Shown: piece by piece, positions 22,701 through 33,400 of the stretch | How the letters are laid out: each line of letters opens with the position of its first letter | Position numbering within the stretch: position 1 is the first letter of the stretch | Origin: Haliotis asinina | Lineage: Eukaryota > Mollusca > Gastropoda > Lepetellida > Haliotidae | Direction of reading: 5' to 3' | Length of the DNA stretch: 64,000 nt | Assembly: GCF_037392515.1 (NCBI RefSeq) | Contig: NC_090280.1 | Location: 27,347,118 to 27,411,117, forward strand | Made by a program: the position numbers and the translations under genes | The notes under the pieces: generated by a model | What the model saw: only the letters and a program-made list of their open reading frames with translations | What the model was told of the DNA's origin: nothing | The model's database searches: none

Positions 22701-23032
22701 TCCTGTCCAATACCGTTGTAGACATCAACGCTAGAGGACATTTGAATAGGACACCAGTCCTGATAGCAGCAGAATGGGGAAATATAGAGACGTTTGAGCT
22801 ACTAATGAAGCAGGGAGCCGATATGCTGCTTGTTGATGATGATGGTAACGGTGTCCTCCTTTTAGCCGTTAGAGGAGGAAATGTCGATCTTGTTCAGCAT
22901 ATCCTTGTAAATAGGATTGTAGATATTACAGCAAAAAATAAGTATGGATTAAATGCAATTGAGATAGCAAAGGAAAGCAATCATAACTCCGTGTACAATT
23001 CTCTGTTGTCTCCAGATTTTCGTTTGAAGTAA
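19483..23032 (+). CDS. Secretory Cys-rich (PAN/EGF-like) ankyrin-repeat protein, three exons
   Basis: Host gene model: exon 1 19483-19758, exon 2 19846-19930, exon 3 20799-23032, total 864 residues. Junctions are GT-AG and the phases agree (0, then 1). Residues 1-19 are a signal peptide (MYLMRVCILLAYLNIVALG). Residues 20-92 have PAN/apple-like cysteine spacing (VKICSLKCETRSYC). Exon 2 adds an EGF-like half domain (PCPSENCRDRKC). Exon 3 is 11 consecutive 67-residue units, each two ankyrin repeats (consensus NILHLACEGGN, then TPVMIAA..G). No transmembrane segment is visible between the halves. Alternatives: exon 2 read without splicing stops after CVKGN, giving a small secreted protein, while the ankyrin part could start at ATG 20747 as a cytosolic protein. 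Confidence is high for each part and moderate for the join. Confidence 0.65.
19846..19930 (+). CDS. Ankyrin gene exon 2: EGF-like Cys-rich segment
   Basis: Follows a good acceptor (TTTGTCTTCAG at 19835-19845) and ends at AAAG before GTAATT. It encodes IQAGPCPSENCRDRKC and GRDVCVK and leaves phase 1. Confidence 0.65.
20098..20225 (-). mobile_element. SINE family 1, truncated, in ankyrin gene intron 2
   Basis: Plus-strand sequence CACCGCACTTGGCAATATTC, then GAGTCTGGACCAGACAATCC, matches the 3' half of SINE family 1. The head is missing. Confidence 0.8.
20799..23032 (+). CDS. Ankyrin gene exon 3: about 22 ankyrin repeats
   Basis: Acceptor TTTATTGCAG at 20789-20798. The first two bases complete the phase-1 glycine codon from exon 2. 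The open frame also continues upstream to ATG 20747, which offers an alternative start. Stop TAA at 23030-23032. Confidence 0.9.
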
Positions 23033-23251
23033 CTATATATATATACATCAAATGTTACCTGTTGATAAAATCAGTCAAAGTCCACTCTGTTGACTAATAT
23101 ATCTTATGATGTAAACGGTACTATTATGGCTATGTATAAAAAGATTATCGTTGATACGTGGAACTTATTGGCATTTTGGATTACTGTCATGTGTTCAGAC
23201 ACTATATTCTCAAGACGTTGAAACTTCATTACACAGAATATGTTGCTATTT

Positions 23252-23257
23252 ATTAAA
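23252..23257 (+). terminator. Candidate poly(A) signal of the ankyrin gene
   Basis: ATTAAA lies 220 bases past the stop codon, giving a short 3' UTR. It is a common variant signal; usage is inferred. Confidence 0.35.
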
Positions 23258-23392
23258 TATTATCTTGATCTGTGTTTCTCTTAGTGAATAACTTGCTTGC
23301 CTTCGCTGTGTGCGAGAGTTGAGGAAGGACACACTGACCTTTTCTCGATCGCCTGGTCGCGATCATCACTATCTGAATCGGAATCGTACAAG

Positions 23393-23547
23393 TGAGTGAG
23401 TGAGTATGTTTGTACGCTGCTTTTAGCAATATTCAAGCAACATCACGGCGGTGGACCCCAGTAGTGGGCTTCACACATTGTACCCATATGAGAAATCGAA
23501 CCCGAGCTTTCGGATTTACGAGTGATCACTATACTGCCTCACCGCCA
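23393..23547 (-). mobile_element. tRNA-derived SINE, family 2
   Basis: The tail on the plus strand is GTGAGTGAGTGAG, followed by CGCTGCTTTTAGCAATATTC, GGGCTTCACACATTGTACCC and the box B region AATCGAACCCGAGCTT. The head ends near TGCCTCACCGCC. Confidence 0.8.
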
Positions 23548-23669
23548 GTGAAATCGTACAATTCACTAGCTTAATCTCCAGGCACACGCGTCATGGTTTA
23601 ATACAGTTCTTGAGATTTCTTATTTTTTCATTTTAATTTCTTCTTTCATCGGCATTCTAGAAGTTGGGT

Positions 23670-23786
23670 AAATGAAGGATGAGGACTATTTTTAAGGCTA
23701 TACACCTGGCTATGAAGCAAGTGACAACGATATTAGAATACATTGTCTAAATGTCGCCTATACAGGATAGTCCTCATCCTTCATTT
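23670..23786. repeat. Perfect 20-bp inverted repeat
   Basis: Arms at 23670-23689 and 23767-23786 (AAATGAAGGATGAGGACTAT and its exact complement) with a 77-base interior. It could be a short MITE-like fold-back or a hairpin transcript. No target duplication is obvious. Confidence 0.8.
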
Positions 23787-24106
23787 TTGATTCTCAAAGA
23801 GAAACAAGTTAGTCGGAAAACAATTTTCTTAGAGCTCAGAGGTACATGACGAATAAGAAAACGTCATAGTGAGTGAGCTTAGCGTAACAGCGTAACCATA
23901 GAGCTCAGAGGCGTCAGACAGCTGTATATGGTTGGGAGTCAGAGTTCGGAATGTCACTTTTATGAAATAAGTCATCATCGAAGAATCGTTTTTGTTTGTT
24001 TTGTTTTGTTTGTTTGTATGTTTGTATCATGTATCTATCATATGCACGAACAAAAACACTTGTGTAATATTTACCTTACAATTTTAAGTTGTTTGTGTCT
24101 TTGTTG

Positions 24107-24215
24107 CTTGGGGCCACTCTCGGCAATACCCTAGATTTACAGTAGCAGTCCGTACTTAATCGAGTCTGGACCAGATAATCTAGTGATTGTCACCATACCA
24201 TGCGATGGCAGAGTA
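24107..24215 (-). mobile_element. SINE family 1, diverged fragment
   Basis: Recognised by CTCTCGGCAATACC and AATCGAGTCTGGACCAGATA. Truncated at the head. Confidence 0.6.
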
Positions 24216-24552
24216 TGTGTTTTTTTCATGAATCACTATCAAATGGCATTTTATGTTACAAACATGTAAGTTTTTAACTCCACGATCTGGGGGTGTGACC
24301 TGTGGTCTGACATGAAAACTGCTGCTGGTAAACACTTTATCTTCATACTGTGACACACTTCCTTCCTGTCTCTGACGTTGTAACTTTAAAGCTGTGGAGA
24401 ATGTTGCCTCGTCAAAGGGTGGTCACATACACAGGACCTACAACCAAAGAAAATGGCCTCTGATTAACAAGACGAATTATGTAATATTTTTGTGGTCTAC
24501 GCAGATTTAGGTTCAGATGGTAACGTGACGTTTGCGTACGGAGAGTTGAGAA

Positions 24553-24770
24553 TGAGAATGGTTGTTTTGTTGTTTAACGCCGCAATCAGCAATATTCAAG
24601 ATCTATGACAGTGGTCTGTTCAAGTCAAACAAGTCAGACAGTCTAGTCATAAATGTCATGAGCATCGTTCTACATAACCGGGATACGATGACGTGTCAGT
24701 TAAGTCAGCGAACATGACCACCGTTGTTTGTCAGAAGAGGAGACTACTGGGATGGGGTGGTCTGGTACTT
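24553..24770 (-). mobile_element. SINE family 1, diverged copy
   Basis: Recognised by ACGCCGCAATCAGCAATATT, then GTCAGACAGTCTAGTC and CGATGACGTGTCAGTTAAGT. The head portion is weak. Confidence 0.65.
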
Positions 24771-25029
24771 TTACATCATATCCCAGTTGCTCATGTTAAA
24801 ATTACACATACTGATAACAATACACGACGGAGTTTATCAAGGTTTATGGTTTTAACATATGTTCTGATTACTATTATCAGCCCCCTTTCCAACTGAACAT
24901 ACTTGAAACTTACAGTACAGTCATTTACAATACAATACTTATTTACAATAGGTATTAGTCATATATTGAAAAAAATGAAACCTGCAAATGCATGGATAAT
25001 ACGTTCATATTTATTGCATAGACCGATAT

Positions 25030-25069
25030 TAGGTTCTTACTTTTAACTTGATAACGATGTAAGAACCTA
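25030..25069. repeat. Short perfect hairpin
   Basis: TAGGTTCTTAC at 25030-25040 and its complement GTAAGAACCTA at 25059-25069, with an 18-base loop. Confidence 0.55.
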
Positions 25070-26476
25070 CATCGAAACCTCTCTCTGTGCAATGAACGAA
25101 GCCTCTCTATACAATGAATAAGAAGCTGTCATTCATAAAATTGTATGTTTGGTGTAAGTCACCAACTTCTGGAATGCCGATCAAACAATAAGCTAGGTGG
25201 AATTTCACCTTTAACGTTTGAGTTCAGGCAATGCTCTCGTGTCTTTGTGTGGATTTGTTCTTCTCTGTTGGTTTCCTCGCCTTGCAGCCATAAAGAAGAG
25301 CATCAATTTAAGCAAGGTAAACACATATTTCTGTTCTCAAAAGAAACCGTTTCACTGTATGATTTGAAACGTTATGACTTAATACTAAAGAAAATACATA
25401 ATAATAATTACTGTGGATACTTTGTTATGAATATTGACATTGCTCTTATGAATATGGACATTGTTATCATATATTTATCTTGTTCTTATAAATAGTGATT
25501 ATTGTTTTCTAAATATTGGATATTGTTGACTTACCCAGTTCTAGTTGTGAACATGACATCTGCATAGCCCTTAATAAATGGAAAACAAATGGAATAAGTC
25601 TTTGTCATAAGGTTTCTAATTTTTTTTCATAAAATGTCTTGAAAAGGGATCCTTACACACATCCTTACAAGATGAACTGACCATATGCTGTACTGGGGAT
25701 TGCACTTTGAAGTACAGATTCAGTCCCTTTTCAGATTCAAACCAATACACTCGGAATCAGGCGCACTAAGTCCACGATCTAAGCTACTCAGTCACCACGA
25801 CATGCAAGGTTCCTGATGAACTTCTTAAATGTGGTACAAGTTTTGGAAAAACATTTATAACATGAATTCATGACTCGTTTTATGAATAACAATTTCTTTA
25901 TATCCTTTATCAAGAATATAATGAAGATATGTACACACATGTAGTACAGTTGAAAGGAAACAGATTGTGTAACCAACTGGGACAATAAGGATTTGCAATA
26001 CTGGTTAAAGAAGGTAAAATGTTACAAACATTATGCTGCAATATTACTTACATTTGTATATTGTTTGGTTTCTCTTTAGCTGAAAGGTAAACGTCTACAT
26101 GATGAATTGTATTTAATACTCAGATAGCATCAACTTTCTGGACCAATCTACCTGTCACAATCAGAGACTGTTTCAAAAGGGCCACAAAACCAATCAATAT
26201 AAAAATTCTTATGCCTCTCGGCGATAGACTCTCACTATTCAACACTCTCAGGGTGGTCTTATGTTATATGTTATGACCATATAGAGCGCTATACAAATTC
26301 AACGTGTGATGAATTATCTGGTGTGCGGGCGCAAGTAATGTTTCACTTGTCTGTGAAGTTTGCGATGTGGAATTATTCACAATCTGCAGTGTATCTCTCA
26401 CTCAGTGGTAACAATACAAAGTCAAGGGTAGTGATAGCAGATTGATGAGTACTTAGATAATTGTTTCTTGGTTAGA

Positions 26477-26604
26477 TTAACTTATGTTGATCAAACCTTT
26501 GGTTCGTCTTTGTTGGAGAATTCTGACGACAATAATTGCGATGACAACAACACATGCTCCGAGTCCTGTTCCGAGGCCAAGTACTGTTTCCGGTGTGCCA
26601 GATG
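26477..26604 (-). CDS. Receptor exon 8: transmembrane helix and short tail
   Basis: Acceptor TCTTCTATCAG. ETVLGLGTGLG, then CVVVIAIIVV, then RILQQRRTKGLINIS and stop TAA (26477-26479). Confidence 0.8.
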
Positions 26605-27364
26605 CTGATAGAAGATATGTATTCGTGAATTGTAATGGGAGTAATTTACATATTATAGACACGAATCTGTGACAGGAGTCGTTCGTCGACAAAACATAAC
26701 GTAATGATACATTTAACTGGTAACTTCAAATGTTAAAAAGGAACAGGTGAAAGATATGAAAATGCCCTGTAAATGTTGTTTTAGCTTCAGATGGGGACAC
26801 CATTCCCGTAAATGTTTTGTTGACATATTTTCGTTTCATTAACGTTTACTACGCTCAGAGAAACACACCTCATGTAAACTGACATTCAACATACATTGTA
26901 GTTTATTATATTTGGATATACTACTCACAAAACATGGTTGAAGTTAGAATGACTGATTCTCCGTCACCGTAGATATTGCTGCTGAGCAGCTTGAACTGGC
27001 ATCCTTTGGTCGATGTCAGGATAGGGACGTCTTCTCTGACTTGGATATTCCTTCCCGGATCCTGTATGCCATCTCTCCATGTTGTCCAGTGCGAGTGCTG
27101 GGGTGGCTTGTACTGCAGAGTGAATGTCTGGTTTGCTCCCCCGTTGTAGTTGGAGATCCACTGGAGTGACACGGTTGTACTAGTCACCGCGACCACTTGG
27201 AAATCTGTAGGCGCCGAGGGTGGGGCTGGAAGAAAGTTGGTGAGTGGATTTCATGCTGCTGCAAACAGTGCCCCGTTCATTCCTCATCGAGGTAAGGTCT
27301 TCAACAGATATGGCGCTGACTGATTAAGGAATACAGTGAGAGTTAAAGTGGAATTCAAATCCTG

Positions 27365-27452
<88 letters not shown>

Positions 27453-30400
27453 GTGGTGGTGGTGGTTGTAGTGGGTAGTGGTGGTTGAGTGAGTGAGTTA
27501 ATATTTAACGTCACATCGGCAATATTTCAGCCATATCGTGACGAGAAGAATTTAACATGAAATGGAATATATTTATATCCTAAAAACCTGTCAACAAAGG
27601 ACAGTAAAACAACTAGAATATCACAGAGAATGTAAAACTAGTAATTAGATCTAGAACAGTTCAACTATAAGAGGACAATACAATATAAAAATGGGCTATG
27701 GATCGCCAACAACTGAAGGTAGATCACCATACTAGGGACCATGGGGACTTACATTACTTTTGCTACCTACATGGACCCTAGCTGGATTCACATCATCCCT
27801 TCAGTCATTGGCTTTTATGCGGAGAATTAGCCGTACAATAAAATAACAAAAATACTGCGATTAAAATCCTGGAAACTTTAAATTTAGATCAAATGTTTCG
27901 GGACTGACGTACCCTCTCAGGAGGACAATAATTTTACAGTACTTTAACCCCCTTTGAGGGTACAGCCACTAACAATTTGAGTTACTAATCTAAACTTCCA
28001 ATTATAAAACATATATCTATTTACAAATCAGTTAACAGATCTAATGCTTTTAAAAATCCTATGATTAAATGAGCACTAGTATTGTTAAAAAGATCCTTCA
28101 TTGTTCTTGATTTGAAATAAGTGTCCCTTGTGATGGAATACTCGACACAGTCAAGCAAGATATGCTTGACTGTGATTCTTTCATCACAAGGGATACAAAA
28201 CGGAGGATCCTCACCTTTTAGTATATATTCGTGGGTGTATCTTGTGTGGCCAATGCGACATCGCCGCATAATGACTGACAACCCAAGTAGGTATAACCAA
28301 TAGAGGGTTTTATCGCATGTAATTTGTTTATACCCACTTGGGTGTCCCACTTCTTCTGCATCAGATCACGGATATAAGATCTAATGGTGGCTTTATAGTC
28401 ACTGTAAGGAATAGGAAGTGGTGTCACAGATTTCTTGAGTGCTGCCTTAGCAGCAAGGTCAGCCAATGTGTTACCTGAGATTCCTACATGGCTGGGTAAC
28501 CAACAGAAGACGATGTCGTATTGGCCAGTGGCAAGATCATTACACAGTTCAATAATTTCTACTAAAAGTGGATGCCTGCAAGAAATATTTTTAATAGCCT
28601 GAAGGCAAGAAAGAGAGTCTGAATAGATTATGTATTGTTTGTGTTTAGGATGTTTCTGAATATATTGAAGAGCCGTTAATATGGCGTTAGCTTCAGCAGT
28701 GAAAATAGAACTATTATCCGGTAATCTAGACGATATTGTTCTGGATCCAATGACAGTGGCACAAGCCACTGTGCCACCTTCCTTGGACCCATCTGTGTAT
28801 ATACATTTATAGTTGTTGTATTTACTTTTTAATTGATGATATTCTTGTTTATATTGTAATTCATTAGTTTCTGATTTTTTAAATCCAGTAAATGTTAGGT
28901 CAACTTGTGGCCTAACCAATTGCCAAGGAGGAGAAGAAAGAAGACAGGAAGGAGCTATGTTTTCCAGCTCAATGCCGGAAACAGCAATAAATGGCTTAAT
29001 TCTCAGTCCAAGAGGCGGAACAAGAGAAGATTTTTTGTTGTATAAGTCCTCAAGAAGGGGATTGAACACACAATTATAGGCAGGGTTAGATTTATTAGAG
29101 TACAATTTAGTAATGTATTGTAAAGACAATTTTATACGACGTTGTGTAAGAGATGGTTCATCGGCCTCAACGTAGAGACTATCAATAGGTGAGGTTCTGA
29201 AAGACCCAAGACAAAGTCTTAAACCTTGGTGGTGGACAGGATCAAGAAGTTTAAGGTTGCTTTTACAGGCTCCGCCATATACAATGGAGCCATAATCAAG
29301 CTTTGAACGGACCAATGATCCGTAGAGGTGAAGGAGGGTAGCTTGGTCCCCTCCCCATTTTGAGTTGGAAACAACTTTTATTAAATCCAGCGCCTTCAAG
29401 CATTTATTTTTTATATATTTAATATGCGGAAGAAAAGTTAAACGGGAGTCGAAAATTATACCCAAGAACTTGGCCTCCTTGACCACATTGATGGGAGTGC
29501 CATCTAGAAACAGTTCCGGGTCCTTATGTGGCTTATATTTTCTACAGAAGTGTAGACAATTAGTTTTTGACTGAGAAAATTTGAATCCATTTTCGAGACA
29601 CCACTTATTTATTTTGTTTAAACATAACTGTAGTTGTCGTTCAATAGTGTGTATATTTTTACCACGACAAGAAATATTAAAATCATCCACGAAAAGTGAT
29701 CCATCTATTGAATCATTTAAAACCTTGGACAAACTGTAAATCTTAATACTAAACAGTGTGACAGACAAAATACTGCCTTGTGGGACACCCTGATCCTGAT
29801 TATAATGGTCAGATAAGGTTGAACCCACCCGGACTTGAAATTGTCTATCGTTTAAGAAATTTGATATAAATTGAGGCAAACGGCCCCTTAATCCAAAATC
29901 ATGTAAGTCTCTTAAAATACCATATTTCCACGTCGTATCGTATGCTTTTTCCAGATCGAAAAAGATCGACACTGCATGTTGTTTATTAATGATGGCATTT
30001 TTAACAAAAGATTCTAAACGTACTAAATGATCAATGGTACTTCTGGTTTTTTTTCGGAAACCACATTGTATATCACTGATTAGATTATTTGTTTCCAAGT
30101 ACCAAACTAATCGGTTATTGATCATGCGTTCCATGGTTTTGCAAACACAGCTACTGAGTGAAATTGGTCGATAATTGGAGGGATCGGTATGGTCACGTCC
30201 AGGTTTAGGAATTGGAACAATTATAGCATCACGCCATGAAGAAGGAAATTCACCAGATGTCCAAATACTATCAAAAATATTTAAAAGGGTCTCTAAACAG
30301 GATTCCGGTAAGTGCTTCAGAAGTTGATAATGTATGTTATCAGCTCCTGTAGCAGTATCGTGAGCCTGGTCAAGAGCAGTATGAAGCTCATGTATCGAAA

Positions 30401-33400
30401 AAGTTTCGTTGTAATCTTCCCCATTATCTGAACTGAAATTAATAACCTTCTTTTCTTGCTGATTTTGGTATTTTTGAAATTGGGGTACATAATTTGATGA
30501 GGAAGAATGTTTTGCCAATGTCTCACCAAGTTTATTCGCAATGTCTGATTTATTAGTCAATAAATGTTTCCCATCTTGGAGATGGTGAATGCTAGATTTA
30601 GAACCCTTACCCTTGATTTTCTGGATCATATTCCACACCTTTGATATCGGTGTGCGTGAATTTATTTTAGATATATAGGTTCGCCAAGAGTGGCGTTTAC
30701 TTTGCTTGAAAGTACGCCTTGCTTTAGCATTTAAAATTTTGAATTTGTCTAAATTGTGGACCATAGGATGGCGACGGTAATAATGCTCCGCTCTCTTCCG
30801 TGCTTTCCTAGCCTGTTTGCATTCATCATTAAACCATGGTTTTCTTATGTGTGGAAATGCAGAGGACTTTGGTATACACTCGTCAGCAATATTATTCAAT
30901 TCATCTGAAAAACATTGTATGGCATCAGGAATATCATTAAAAAGTTCAGGTTTAAGTTTGTCTGCACAGAGTGTTTCATATAGAGGCCAGTTAGCTTTTT
31001 TAAAATTCCATCTTAATGATGGTGTAACGTCAGATGGAATCACAGGGTTTAATATTGTTGGGAAATGGTCACTTCCACAGAGATCGTCGTGGACTGACCA
31101 TTCAAATTCACTTAATAGGTTGGAATCAGTAATAGACAAATCAAGAGCTGAATAAGTACCTGTGCCAGGATGTAAATACGTATTTGAGCCGTCATTATAT
31201 ATGCATAAATCATTATTTGAAATAAATTCCTCTAGTAATTTACCTTTGGTGTTTGTATTAATGCCACCCCATAGTGGACTGTGGCCATTTAAATCACCCA
31301 TGATTATACAGGGTTTAGGTAGTTGCTCATAAAGATCTTGCAGATCAGTTAGTTGGACAGCCGATGAAGGCGGAATATATAAAGAGCATAAAGTAAAAAC
31401 AACTTGTAATGTAAGTCGGACTGCAACAACTTGAAGATTTGTTTTTAGTGGTACTGAGCTATGGATAATATTGTTCCGCACCAGGATTGATGAACCACCA
31501 GAAGCTCTATCACCCGGAGGAGAAAAGGAGTCGTATGCATTGAAGGGACGGAGCTCAAAATTATCTGTCTGTTTCAGATAGGTTTCTTGGATGCAGAACG
31601 CCGACGGTTTAAAATCTTGGTTTAATAAGTGTAGATCATTTGAATTATTCCGAAGTCCTCTACAATTCCACTGAATTATAGCAGAAGACATTATTTCCTT
31701 GGTGGATGTACAGGAGATCTACCCCTCACTTTCCTTGTGGGTGACAAGCTATGAGTCCGACCTTGGATGTGGTCGGACACATCCATGGCCTCAAGTGATC
31801 CAAACTTATTATATAGTTGGACCTGATCATTAGACCCCTTAGGAGGCCTGTTACGTTGATTTTTCTTCGTGATTTCATTGCTCGATCTCGATGTAATGTT
31901 CACATTTGACTTCACATTAGAGTCTGATTTAGATGCCTGTTTCTGAGAAGCAGATGAATCCTTCCCAGAGGAAACCTTAGACTGAACAATAGTTTGTACG
32001 CTGGAAGTTTCTTTTGAAGAACTCGCCTGTATTTCAGCAGACAGCAATGTTGGAGCTGATGTACTAGCCCACGTGTAATCCGTTTGACAACCGACTGAAC
32101 TGCATGAAACGTGTTTTGGTTTAGAGGCCTGCACAGAAGCAGAAACAACAGCAGCATAACTCGGGCCCGACTGCTCTTGTGCCAGAACCATCTGTTTTGC
32201 TTCAAAGAACGAAACGTTTTTCTCATGCTTCACCCGTGAAATCTTAGATTGTAACTTCCATGAAGGACATTCCTTGGATGAAGAGGGATGGCAACCAGAG
32301 CAGTTTACACATACAGGTGTGTTATCACAAAAGGTACTATCTTTGCACGTTCCAGCGCATCGTTGGCATGCAGCTGGATTGTGGCATGACTTGGATCCGT
32401 GCTCATACATTTGGCAATTATAGCACCTCAAGGGGTTGGGGATAAAAGTATCAACCCTTAAGTTGCAGTATCCTGCTTTCAGAGATTTTGGAGGCATCGA
32501 GAGACAAAATGTAAACAAGTGAGTATTTGTCTTGAAGACATCATTATTCTTTTTTACTGTAAAGCGTTTAACATGAGTAACACCTTGTGATTGTAGTTCA
32601 GTAACTATGTCAAGTTCACTCATGTCTGAAAGGCAACGTCCAGTATCACGGACGATGCCTTTGCTGGTATTTAATGTCCTGCGAGGGGACACCACTACAG
32701 GAACATTTGCTAGAGACTTTGTTTTGAGCAGAATTTTTGACTGTATTTCTTTCCTGCATTCGATTAGCAGGGAACCAGATCTTAACTTTTTAATGTCTTT
32801 CACCTCCCCAACCAAACCCTCAATGCCTTTTGACACAGCAAAGGGATTTAACTTGAGAGGGCCCCCTTCAGGGGCACACATCACAATGAAACGAGGCCAA
32901 TTATCAGGGTTACTGGACGTTGTACGCGACTCATCATCTGAAGATAACGAATCATCAGATTCGTGTGATCGTTTTTTAAGTGGGGGTGCCATGGTAGAAA
33001 AATATATGATTCACCCTCCTAGCTCCCCACCCACCATGGAGTGTCAACAAGGACGATGCCTCATGCCTGTGGATCTCCTGCAGACGGCACCAAGGATACT
33101 AGGAGGGTATACTCAAGCAGAAAATATCTTGAAAAGATATATCCCACCAGATTGGCCCATGAGCCACCGCCTTCTGGGCATAAGACTCTAGGCAAAGTTC
33201 ACAACATCAGATTTCAAAATCAATAAACATTTTAGATGAGCAATTAAGCCAAGACCGACAGGAAAACAAGTTCAAATCAAATTTGTGCAATGACATATAT
33301 AGAAAAGTCATGCACAGGGCTTGGCATGACCAGCCGATTGGTCGAACCGGGTCCATTCGACCACCCGTCTAGGCGAAGTCAGGGCCAAAGTGGTGTATTG

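Larger units (their letters stand above)
23258..26476. other. Intergenic region between ankyrin gene and receptor gene (convergent)
   Basis: No gene recognised. It contains decayed SINEs (23393, 24107, 24553) and two inverted repeats (23670, 25030). The right part is probably the 3' UTR and downstream flank of the minus-strand receptor gene. Confidence 0.6.

Noticed and set aside
25145-25495. 116-codon frame between the ankyrin and receptor genes
   Set aside because: Composition becomes Asn/Tyr/Ile-rich from AT-rich DNA; no domain and no exon signals.
27284-27514. Poly-tyrosine frame
   Set aside because: Translation of the (TAG)n microsatellite on the opposite strand.
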